Shown here: positions 8,243-15,228 of the stretch, in pieces
Layout of the letters: the number at the start of each line of letters is the position of its first letter
Position numbering within the stretch: the first letter of the stretch is position 1
Assembly (NCBI RefSeq): GCF_039522935.1
Contig: NZ_BAAAEI010000006.1
Coordinates: forward strand, 806,001 to 870,000
DNA: 64,000 nucleotides
Reading direction: 5' to 3'
Source of the DNA: Bowmanella denitrificans
Lineage (GTDB): Bacteria; Pseudomonadota; Gammaproteobacteria; Enterobacterales; Alteromonadaceae
Position numbers and translations under genes: made by a program
Notes under the pieces: model-generated
Told to the model about the DNA's origin: nothing
The model's database searches: none
What the model saw: only the letters and a program-made list of their open reading frames with translations

Positions 8243-10186
8243 ATGAGAACTCGCTATCCATTGTATTTACTCACATTAGGCTGTTTAAGTGCTTGCTCTG
8301 GCGACAATAATATCAGCCAGCCGGAACCCCAGATTATGGTTCCCCCCAGTATTAATGAGGCAAAAACTTTTGTTGGCGGGCTGCAACAGGTTGGTGACAG
8401 CCAAGCTCAGCGCTTTCTGAAAAACGGGATTTATATTGATTCGTTAAATCCCGTCCGCCTGGAAATGCGTGGTGACACAGTGGCTTCCGACTCAAACGGT
8501 AATTTTTCAACAACCAACACCCATGAAGCAGGAGTGGATGAAGCAGACCGAATGGAATACGACGGTGAATACCTGTACGTGGCCACTTACCCGATCTGGA
8601 CGGAGACAAACTACCAGCCACCGCATATAAGAGTAATGCAGCGCCAGCAAGACTGGAGTCTTAAGCAAGTAAACCAACTTAAGCTGGATGACACCTTAGG
8701 GCAAGTCAATGGCCTTTACCTGTATCAGGATGCCCTGGCTGTCATCAGTGCATCTTATCCTATCATGACCTTCGCCCGTCTCTCTGGCCCCTGGTATGGT
8801 GAAAAGGCCCAGGTAGGAATTTCCCTCTATAACACCAACATTCCTGCCGAAGCGGGTTTGGCTGAGCAACTACAGATAGAAGGTTTGCTATTGGATAGCC
8901 GCCGTATTGGCCAGTATCTGTACGTGACTACCACCCACTCGCTGCAAATGGAAGGGCTGAATGTGGGCGCTGAAGAAGATGCCAGTAAGTTGCAAAATTA
9001 TCAGAAAATTCAGGCGGCAGATCTCACTGAGCTGATGCCCAAACTGACCCGAAATGGGCAGTCTCAGCCACTACACCGGGCTGAAGACTGCTACATTCCT
9101 GAATTGGCCAGTAGCAATGACGGTTATGCACGTCTGGTTAATATCACCCGAATCAACCTGCAAAGCCCTGATGATGTGACATCTTTATGTCTGACCGGTC
9201 AGGCAGACAATTTATACGTTTCCCCACAAAGCCTGTATCTGAGTGGCACCGCAGAGCAACAAACGATATTGCACAAAGTGTCACTTGGCGATAGTTTCGG
9301 CTACCAGGCATCCGGCACAGTGGATGGACAACTCGGCTGGCAGACCACGCCCTATTTCCGTATGAGCGAAAAAGAGGGCTACCTGCGAATCATCACCAGC
9401 CAAGGTGACGAATCGCTGGAACACAAACTCACAGTGATGCAGCAACAGGGCAACGCACTCGTCAGTGTCGCCACTCTCCCCAACAGCAGTTCTCCTGAAC
9501 CGATTGGCAAGCCCGGTGAAGAGATATATGCAGTACGTTTTATCGGCGATCGCGGGTATGTTGTGACCTTTGAGCGTATGGATCCGCTGTATGTGCTGGA
9601 TTTAAGCAATCCTCTGCTTCCGCAAACGCAGGGCAGCCTGGAGATACCCGGATTTTCCAGCTATCTGCATCCACTGGACAATCACTACCTGTTAGGTATT
9701 GGCCAGGATGTGGCGATTGAAAGCCTGCCAGGCGAAGGCGACAGCACCACTGAAATGCCTGTGCGCCAGGGTGCCAAAATCAGTCTGTTTGATATCAATG
9801 ATCCGGCCAATCCTCGGGAAATAGCCAGTTTGGTTAAAAAGCAAGGTTATACGCCAGTGGAATACAATCACCGGGCCTTGTCGGTACTCAATCAAAACAG
9901 CCAATACCGATTCGCTCTGCCTATCGAAGAATGGCAAAGCTGCGCTGCTGATGCTTGTATTGAGATTTGGCAGCCCAACAACAGCCTGATGCTGCTTGAT
10001 GTTAACGCCCTGCCCAGGCAAGCCAGCTTGTCATTACTGACAGAGTTAAAAGCCACCGGTGAGCAATATTACTATGGTGGTGAAGACCGCAGCGTAATCC
10101 ACGGCGACCACATTTATTATTTGCATGGTAATCAGTTGTGGATGAGTCAATGGCAGGCTAACGCACAGATCCTGGGCCCTTACTGA
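8243..10186 (+). CDS. beta-propeller domain lipoprotein
   Basis: Protein of 647 residues with a lipoprotein signal (MRTRYPLYLLTLGCLSACSG, lipobox LSAC, Cys18), so probably membrane-anchored on the periplasmic side. The stretch TNTHEAGVDEADRMEYDGEY near residue 92 is the hallmark of the family described as secreted proteins with a C-terminal beta-propeller distantly related to WD40 repeats. Repeating blade-like strands follow (YLYVATYPI, YVVTFERMDPLYVLDLSNP, ISLFDINDPANPREIASLV). Function is not established; such proteins probably bind partners rather than catalyse. GGGAA precedes the ATG. A weak terminator follows, then a second lipoprotein gene on the same strand. Confidence 0.85.
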   Translation: MRTRYPLYLLTLGCLSACSGDNNISQPEPQIMVPPSINEAKTFVGGLQQVGDSQAQRFLKNGIYIDSLNPVRLEMRGDTVASDSNGNFSTTNTHEAGVDEADRMEYDGEYLYVATYPIWTETNYQPPHIRVMQRQQDWSLKQVNQLKLDDTLGQVNGLYLYQDALAVISASYPIMTFARLSGPWYGEKAQVGISLYNTNIPAEAGLAEQLQIEGLLLDSRRIGQYLYVTTTHSLQMEGLNVGAEEDASKLQNYQKIQAADLTELMPKLTRNGQSQPLHRAEDCYIPELASSNDGYARLVNITRINLQSPDDVTSLCLTGQADNLYVSPQSLYLSGTAEQQTILHKVSLGDSFGYQASGTVDGQLGWQTTPYFRMSEKEGYLRIITSQGDESLEHKLTVMQQQGNALVSVATLPNSSSPEPIGKPGEEIYAVRFIGDRGYVVTFERMDPLYVLDLSNPLLPQTQGSLEIPGFSSYLHPLDNHYLLGIGQDVAIESLPGEGDSTTEMPVRQGAKISLFDINDPANPREIASLVKKQGYTPVEYNHRALSVLNQNSQYRFALPIEEWQSCAADACIEIWQPNNSLMLLDVNALPRQASLSLLTELKATGEQYYYGGEDRSVIHGDHIYYLHGNQLWMSQWQANAQILGPY

Positions 10187-10197
10187 ATGGCCACATC

Positions 10198-10220
10198 AGG
10201 GGAGTTGCACTCCCCTTTGT
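10198..10220 (+). terminator. probable intrinsic terminator
   Basis: Stem AGGGGAG/CTCCCCT with loop TTGCA, followed by the weak T-run TTGT. It starts 12 bases past the stop codon of the beta-propeller gene. Confidence 0.6.
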
Positions 10221-10270
10221 CCCTTATGTCAGCCAGAACCTGTAGACCTTTTCTTTGCTACGCTTAGCTT

Positions 10271-11323
10271 ATGAAACTGCTCTGCCTGACAGCGCTAATC
10301 CTACTCTGCGGGTGCGACCCAGACCGACCAGCGCCTCAAAATGCTAAGGAGATTGGCGCTATCCGGGCACCCTACACCGGTGAGCGCTTTTTTAATCCGC
10401 ATATACAGGATCAGGAAAAAACCGTTTTTGCCTTTTTGCTGACCAAGTATTTCGGTGATGTCCCCTTTGCCGACCAAGCCAGTCAAACAGACAGAATAGT
10501 GGTTGCGCCGAGGCTGGCAGATTTACACCAGCCAACCCCATATCCCAGAGTCACCTGGCTTGGCCACGCCAGTTTTCTGATTAGCTATCAAAATACTAAC
10601 CTGCTGACCGATCCCATTTTCAGCGAGCGGGCTTCTCCAGTCAGTTTTGCTGGCCCCAGGCGTTTAGCTCCCTTGCCTTATAAAGTGGAACAGTTGCCGC
10701 CCATTCAACATGTGCTTATCTCTCATAATCATTACGATCATCTGGACAAGCACAGCATACTGAGTTTGGGAACAGCCCCGATATATCATGTGCCACTGGG
10801 CCTGAAAGATTGGTTTACCGAAATCGGTTTGCCGGATGCCAAGGTGTTGGAATACGACTGGTGGCAACAGCAGCACATTAGTGGTATCGATTTCATTGCT
10901 ACGCCCACCCAGCACTGGTCAGCGCGTAGCCTGTTTGACCGTCGAAAAACCCTATGGGCTGGATGGCGGGTCAACTGGCAGGCATTCAGCCTGTGGTTTG
11001 CTGGCGATACCGGTTACAACCCCATTGATTTTGTTGAAACAGCAAACAAGCTTGGTTCTGTTGACCTCGCACTTATCCCTATCGGTGCTTATGCCCCCAG
11101 AGAATTTATGCGTCTTTATCATGTCACCCCAACAGAAGCCTTACAAATCCATCAGGATATTCAGGCTAATCTGAGTATTGGTATGCACTGGTCCACCTTT
11201 CAACTGAGTGCTGAAGATCTGGACGAGCCAGCCAGGCTATTGGAACAGGCGCGACGGTCTTGCCCTGATACAGCGCCATTTATCACTCTGGCCATAGGAG
11301 AAAGTCGTGTTATTGAGCGTTAG
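10271..11323 (+). CDS. metallo-beta-lactamase fold lipoprotein (NAPE-PLD/UlaG-like)
   Basis: Protein of 350 residues with a lipobox (MKLLCLTALILLCGCD, LCGC, Cys15), so a probable envelope lipoprotein. The metallo-beta-lactamase fold is visible: TWLGHASFLI, the first metal motif SHNHYDHLD (HxHxDH), a metal histidine in TPTQHWSAR, FAGDTGYN, and the late histidine in GMHWSTFQL. This pattern, with the N-terminal proline-rich lead-in before TWLGHAS, is that of the N-acyl-phosphatidylethanolamine phospholipase D-like hydrolases. A phospholipid or ester substrate is likely but not shown. The 3' end overlaps the convergent gene by 14 bp. Confidence 0.88.
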   Translation: MKLLCLTALILLCGCDPDRPAPQNAKEIGAIRAPYTGERFFNPHIQDQEKTVFAFLLTKYFGDVPFADQASQTDRIVVAPRLADLHQPTPYPRVTWLGHASFLISYQNTNLLTDPIFSERASPVSFAGPRRLAPLPYKVEQLPPIQHVLISHNHYDHLDKHSILSLGTAPIYHVPLGLKDWFTEIGLPDAKVLEYDWWQQQHISGIDFIATPTQHWSARSLFDRRKTLWAGWRVNWQAFSLWFAGDTGYNPIDFVETANKLGSVDLALIPIGAYAPREFMRLYHVTPTEALQIHQDIQANLSIGMHWSTFQLSAEDLDEPARLLEQARRSCPDTAPFITLAIGESRVIER

Positions 11324-12068
11324 CAGGTTTGTGGTACTTGCGAATCAGGTTGTCAATCTCGCCTGATGCCCGGCTTTTATCCACTTGTTCTTGTAACCGC
11401 TGTTGCAGATCAACAGGAAAGGCCTTATTCAGCGCCATATAGTTGCCTATTGCCCCCAGCGGAAATTCAATGGTTTCGACCAAATCATCCAATGCAAAGC
11501 CGGTCGGTTCAACCTGATAAAAAAGGGTCAGCGGAGAGCCAATGATTAAGTCTAATTTTCCCTGCACAAACAACTGCATATCTGCATTTTTATAGGATAC
11601 GTTGAGTAGATTCTTACCCTTGGTAAAACCGTGGCGAAGCAAAATGCTTTCATAAATATCGTTGGGTTGAATACCTATGGTAAAACGCGCCGCATCATGT
11701 AAATCGGTTAACTCAATATCGGTTCGGTGCTTGAGCTTGTACAGATAAGAAGTGGAATTGACTAATGGTCCCACCCACTTAAACTGTTCTTCCCGTTGGG
11801 GATTTCGGGCGGTGGAGATAAGCCCGCTCATGGGCTGGGATTGGGTCAGTTGCAACGAGCGTTTCCAGGGCAATAGCTCAAGTTCGCAATGTACCTTGGC
11901 AGCCTGACATACCGACATTACCAATTCTGCGTTAATCCCGACCACCTTATCCTTATGCATAAACTGGTAGGGTGGAAAGTGTTCGGTGTATACCTTTATC
12001 TGGGCTGGAGCCGCCCACAGGCTGCCTGTGGTTGCCAGCGACAATAGACAAAACATCCTGACAAACAT
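11310..12068 (-). CDS. periplasmic solute-binding protein (SBP family 3), orphan
   Basis: Protein of 252 residues with a Sec signal (MFVRMFCLLSLATTGSLWAAPA, cleavage after WAA). The mature part starts IKVYTEHFPPYQF and has VVGINAELVMSVCQAA, the pattern of type 3 extracellular solute-binding domains that bind amino acids or similar polar ligands. The start chosen is the ATG at 12068, which has AAGGGGAGC just upstream; an in-frame ATG at 12122 lacks a ribosome-binding site. No permease or ATPase gene is nearby, so it may serve a remote transporter or act as a sensor. It is convergent with the metallo-hydrolase gene. Confidence 0.85.
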   Translation of the reverse strand: MFVRMFCLLSLATTGSLWAAPAQIKVYTEHFPPYQFMHKDKVVGINAELVMSVCQAAKVHCELELLPWKRSLQLTQSQPMSGLISTARNPQREEQFKWVGPLVNSTSYLYKLKHRTDIELTDLHDAARFTIGIQPNDIYESILLRHGFTKGKNLLNVSYKNADMQLFVQGKLDLIIGSPLTLFYQVEPTGFALDDLVETIEFPLGAIGNYMALNKAFPVDLQQRLQEQVDKSRASGEIDNLIRKYHKPANAQ

Positions 12069-12128
12069 ACTGCTCCCCTTTACTTTACCGGTCAGATTAA
12101 TCGGGTTGAGCTTTGGGTGCAAGTTTGG

Positions 12129-12260
12129 GCTGTTGGCTGTTGGCTGTTGGCTGTTGGCTGTTGGCTGTTGGCTGTTGGCTGTTGGCTGTTGGCTGTTGGC
12201 TGTTGGCTGTTGGCTGTTGGCTGTTGGCTGTTGGCTGTTGGCTGTTGGCTGTTGGCTGTT
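12129..12260 (+). repeat. heptamer tandem array A (GCTGTTG, 18.9 copies)
   Basis: A perfect tandem array of the 7-mer GCTGTTG, 132 bp (18 full units and 6 bases), with no mismatch between units. It begins after TTTGG and ends in CAGTCTGACTCGC. It has the same length as array B at 37056, whose unit differs by one base (GCAGTTG). Open frames through it (repeats of LLAVGCW) are artefacts. Confidence 0.97.
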
Positions 12261-12482
12261 CAGTCTGACTCGCCCTCGCGCTCTGTCAACGGATTTCTGC
12301 TAACTGACTACTGATTACTGACCACTTAGTTCAGCCATCTGACGGCTGATTACTGACCACTTAGCTTAGAACTGACGACTTTAATTCTGTCGGACTCAAG
12401 TCCGACCCACTGCGCTTAGACTGAGCTTTGTTGTCGGAATAAATTCCGACCCACTGTGGGTTGGGCTTGAGCCCAACAATAA
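12261..12482 (+). repeat. conserved flank of composite repeat A with three palindromes
   Basis: Directly after array A and shared with the flank of array B. It contains the palindromes GTCGGACTCAAGTCCGAC (12389-12406), GTCGGAATAAATTCCGAC (12433-12450) and GTTGGGCTTGAGCCCAAC (12460-12477). The first two are followed by CCAC. A direct repeat of CTGATTACTGACCACTTAG occurs twice in this copy (12311-12329 and 12346-12364). The palindromes resemble REP-type elements. No coding frame is supported. Confidence 0.85.
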
Positions 12483-12568
12483 TAGATTCCCACGAGTCGA
12501 CATTATGCCTGCTGACCTTTTGAGTATAGACAGGCTTTCGACTGTGGCCTGATAACGATTGAGTACAG

Positions 12569-12928
12569 AGGCCCCGTCCAGTTGAAAGCGTTTATCCAGT
12601 TTTGGAAATCACATCGGGAGGGATTACAGAATACATCCTGTATTCTGCCCTGCGGGCCGCCGCTGACTGCGCGGCGTTCAAAAATGTTCCTGGCATTTTT
12701 GTCGAACCAGGGGTTCAAACCATGGCCGCCCTGCACGGGATATAAAAGAAAAGCCCCGTCTTGTTGTAAGTGTTCATTCAGTTTTGAAATTTACATCGGG
12801 AGGGATTACAGAATACATCCTGTACTCTGCCCTGCGGGCTGCCGCTGACTGCGCGGCGTTCAAAAATGCTCCTGGCATTTTTGTCGAACCTAGGGTTCGA
12901 ACCATGGCCGCCCTGCACGGGATATAAA
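12569..12928. repeat. 182-bp tandem repeat, two copies, cut by the assembly gap
   Basis: Copy 1 (12569-12750) and copy 2 (12751-12928, running into Ns) align with a period of exactly 182 bp, shown by GCCCCGTC at 12571 and 12753 and CATCGGGAGG at 12612 and 12794. Each unit holds a hairpin around ATACATCCTGTA, a hairpin AAAAATG..CATTTTT, a GC-rich stem (GCCGCTGACTGCGCGGC), and a tRNA T-arm-like GGTTCGAACC (GGTTCAAACC in copy 1). It lies downstream of tRNA-Ser in that gene's direction of transcription. The apparent ORFs here are not convincing genes. Confidence 0.9.
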
Positions 12929-12982
12929 NNNNNNNNNNNNNNNNNNNNNNNNNNNNNNNNNNNNNNNNNNNNNNNNNNNNNN
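12929..12982. other. assembly gap (54 N)
   Basis: Run of Ns between repeat copy 2 and tRNA-Ser. The true length and content are unknown; further copies of the 182-bp unit are the simplest guess. Confidence 0.99.
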
Positions 12983-12985
12983 ATA

Positions 12986-13073
12986 TGGCGGTGAGGGAGG
13001 GATTCGAACCCTCGATACGTTGCCGTATACACACTTTCCAGGCGTGCTCCTTCAGCCACTCGGACACCTCACC
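12986..13073 (-). tRNA. tRNA-Ser (anticodon GGA)
   Basis: An 88-nt class II tRNA with encoded CCA (complement of 12988-12986). The acceptor strand GGTGAGG pairs with CCTCACC. The D-arm is GTCCGAGTGGCTGAAGGAGC, there is a long variable arm (TATACGGCAACGTAT), and the T-loop is GGTTCGAATCC. The anticodon GGA is read from 13039-13037. Confidence 0.97.
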
Positions 13074-13149
13074 TAATTCTGTTTTGCTGAACTTTTAAGA
13101 ACCATTTGTCTGCCCCTGCCCATCCAGCGCCGCGTATGGTAGGGAATTC

Positions 13150-13171
13150 ATTTTGCTTAATCAAGCAAAAT
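13150..13171. other. hairpin downstream of dcd
   Basis: Inverted repeat ATTTTGCTT/AAGCAAAAT, 9 bp with a 4-base loop, between the dcd stop and tRNA-Ser. No T-run follows, so a terminator role is uncertain. The rest of 13074-13322 shows nothing else recognisable. Confidence 0.4.
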
Positions 13172-13322
13172 ATCCGCCTCAGTGGTTGATTGCTGAGTTT
13201 ATAGGCATATCGGTTAAAAAACGCGGATTATGTCGGCTATTTGCACATTGGTCGCCAGCAAGGCGCTGGGCAGTAATGGCACACCGACGCCCTTTGCATA
13301 TACAACCCTTTGATTTATGCCT

Positions 13323-13916
13323 CTAGCTGCGGCTACCATCAGAACTGATACGGCTGGCGATAGCACCTTTCTGATCTTTGTATTTCGCATCCTGGCGCGC
13401 ATTATAGGGTTTCTCAGCAAAGTCCGACAACACTTCAAAGCTAAGCGCGCCAATCTTCATATTCGGTCTGAGCGCCAGTGGTAACTTACCGCTGTTAAAA
13501 AACTCCAGCACAATGTTCCCGGACCAACCAGGGTCGATACGGTGGGCTGTAACATGCACCATCAGTCCCAATCGGGCCAAAGACGAGCGGCCATCCAGCC
13601 AGCCGACTACATTAGCTGGTAGCGTTACCGACTCCAGCGTAACTGCCAGCGCCAGTTCACCCGGGTGCAGGAAGAAGGCTTTACCCTCGGCAATTTCTAT
13701 TTCATCGCTCATCACCGATTCCAGCGCCGCTTCCATTTCTTCCCGGCGACCGCTTAAATCGATATATGGGGCAGCATGATCCTGAAATACCCGGAATTTA
13801 TTTCCCAGCCGGATGTCCACGGTCACCCCGCTGATCATATTATCTTCCGGCATAGGTGCTATCTGAATCTTGCCGTCGTTTAACCAGGTTTTAATATCTT
13901 TGTCGCACAAGCGCAT
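13323..13916 (-). CDS. dcd: dCTP deaminase
   Basis: Deaminates dCTP to dUTP, the main route to dTMP precursors in gammaproteobacteria. The protein has 197 residues (E. coli 193). It starts MRLCDKDIKTWLNDGKI and contains GVTVDIRLGNKFRVF, the dUTPase-superfamily motif GRSSLARLGLMVHVTAHRID, GWSGNIVLEFFNSG, and a C-terminal segment with YNARQDAKYKDQKGA that closes over the nucleotide. The ATG at 13916 is the only sensible start. It follows mrp on the same strand with a 155-bp spacer. E. coli has udk between mrp and dcd; here udk is absent. Confidence 0.97.
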   Translation of the reverse strand: MRLCDKDIKTWLNDGKIQIAPMPEDNMISGVTVDIRLGNKFRVFQDHAAPYIDLSGRREEMEAALESVMSDEIEIAEGKAFFLHPGELALAVTLESVTLPANVVGWLDGRSSLARLGLMVHVTAHRIDPGWSGNIVLEFFNSGKLPLALRPNMKIGALSFEVLSDFAEKPYNARQDAKYKDQKGAIASRISSDGSRS

Positions 13917-14071
13917 TAGGATGTCCCATTTGGAAATGCTGTTAATTGCCGTCTAAATGCAAAACACAAGGTGCCTGTTAAAGGCTTGCTGGCAGGTAAG
14001 TAAAGTGTTGGCACTATTATTCCCGCCAAGTCAGCTTGCTTCAATCATTTAATCCGTGAATTTTTTGCCTG

Positions 14072-15121
14072 CTATCCAATATCTATGGCCTGTACACAAT
14101 TGAGTCCGGATTGATACAACTGCATAGCCAGCGCCCTGGCAGCCTGAGCGTATGCTTGACTGATAGGGCTATCAGGTTTTTCCACTATTAACGCCTTGCC
14201 TGCGTCGGTATATTCGCGGATATGAATATCAAGAGGAATATGGCCAAGCAGCGGCACTGCGTTTTGCTGACTGATCTGCTCACCGCCGCCCTGGGCAAAC
14301 AGAAATTCCTTATGGCCGCATTGCTCGCATTGGTGATAACTCATGTTTTCCAGCACCCCCAATACCGGCACATTGACCTTGTTAAACATGGCTATAGCTT
14401 TTTGTGCATCCGCCAGAGCGATATTTTGTGGGGTCGTTACCACCAACGCACCACACACCGGAATCTGCTGTGCCAGGGTTAATTGAATGTCCCCGGTGCC
14501 TGGCGGCATATCAATCAGTAAATAATCCAGTTGCGGCCACAAGGTTTCATTCAGCAGTTGTTGCAGTGCTTTACTGGCCATCGGGCCTCGCCACACTGCA
14601 GCGTCATCGGCAGGCACCAGATAACCAATACTGTTAGCCACCAAACCATGCGCCTGCAGGGGCTGCATATGCCGATTGTCGCTGGACTGCGGCTGCATGT
14701 CGGCATTCCCCAGCATCAGCGGAATACTGGGGCCGTATATATCGGCATCCAGAATACCGACCCGTGCCCCTTCACGGCGCAGCGCCAGGGCTAGATTGAC
14801 CGTAGTGGTCGACTTCCCCACCCCACCTTTGCCAGAGGCCACCGCCAGCAAATTGCGAATACCACGATGGCCCCGCTTGGCATCACCGCCAAACGCAACA
14901 TTCTGCCGGATTTGCACCTTGTCGCCCCCATCAAGGTTGTTCAACGCATCTCGCAGCGCCTGATGGCGGGATGCACAGGCAAATGGCAGATTCAGGCTTA
15001 GCTGTCCACCATCCTGCATAAACCAGCCATTGACGGTCTGTTGTGGCATCCCAAAAAAGTTTGCCACACACTCAACCAGGGCAGAAATATCCGTAGCGTC
15101 TTGGCGTTTTTTAAAAAACAA
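14072..15121 (-). CDS. mrp: Fe-S cluster carrier ATPase Mrp/ApbC
   Basis: P-loop NTPase of the Mrp/NBP35 group that carries Fe-S clusters to target proteins. The protein has 349 residues. The N-terminal 80 residues form a divergent MIP18-like region. The deviant Walker A is VASGKGGVGKST (about 95-105). LDADIYGPSIPLML, the Walker B-like DYLLIDMPPGTGD, and the cluster-binding CEQC in ENMSYHQCEQCGH follow. The start is TTG at 15121: TAAGGAGAG stands at ideal spacing and the next in-frame ATG would remove part of the N-terminal domain. It is divergent from metG, as in E. coli. Confidence 0.96.
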   Translation of the reverse strand: MFFKKRQDATDISALVECVANFFGMPQQTVNGWFMQDGGQLSLNLPFACASRHQALRDALNNLDGGDKVQIRQNVAFGGDAKRGHRGIRNLLAVASGKGGVGKSTTTVNLALALRREGARVGILDADIYGPSIPLMLGNADMQPQSSDNRHMQPLQAHGLVANSIGYLVPADDAAVWRGPMASKALQQLLNETLWPQLDYLLIDMPPGTGDIQLTLAQQIPVCGALVVTTPQNIALADAQKAIAMFNKVNVPVLGVLENMSYHQCEQCGHKEFLFAQGGGEQISQQNAVPLLGHIPLDIHIREYTDAGKALIVEKPDSPISQAYAQAARALAMQLYQSGLNCVQAIDIG

Positions 15122-15228
15122 CGCAACTCTCCTTATTACAACAATAGAGAACTATGATTAGGGCGCAGTTTTGGGTAACATTTGCGTCTTTTCAAACTCC
15201 ACCCTCTAATACGATTCTTAAGGCGGTT

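Noticed and set aside
12129..12260. CRISPR array
   Set aside because: The unit is 7 bp with no spacers, and there are no cas genes in the window.
12117..12314. Open frames through heptamer array A (repeating LLAVGCW residues)
   Set aside because: A 7-bp perfect repeat keeps all frames open; no ribosome-binding site, and the frames end in the palindrome block.
12503..13067. Several ORFs on both strands across the 182-bp repeat and tRNA-Ser
   Set aside because: They follow the tandem repeat, run through Ns and a tRNA, and have no ribosome-binding sites.
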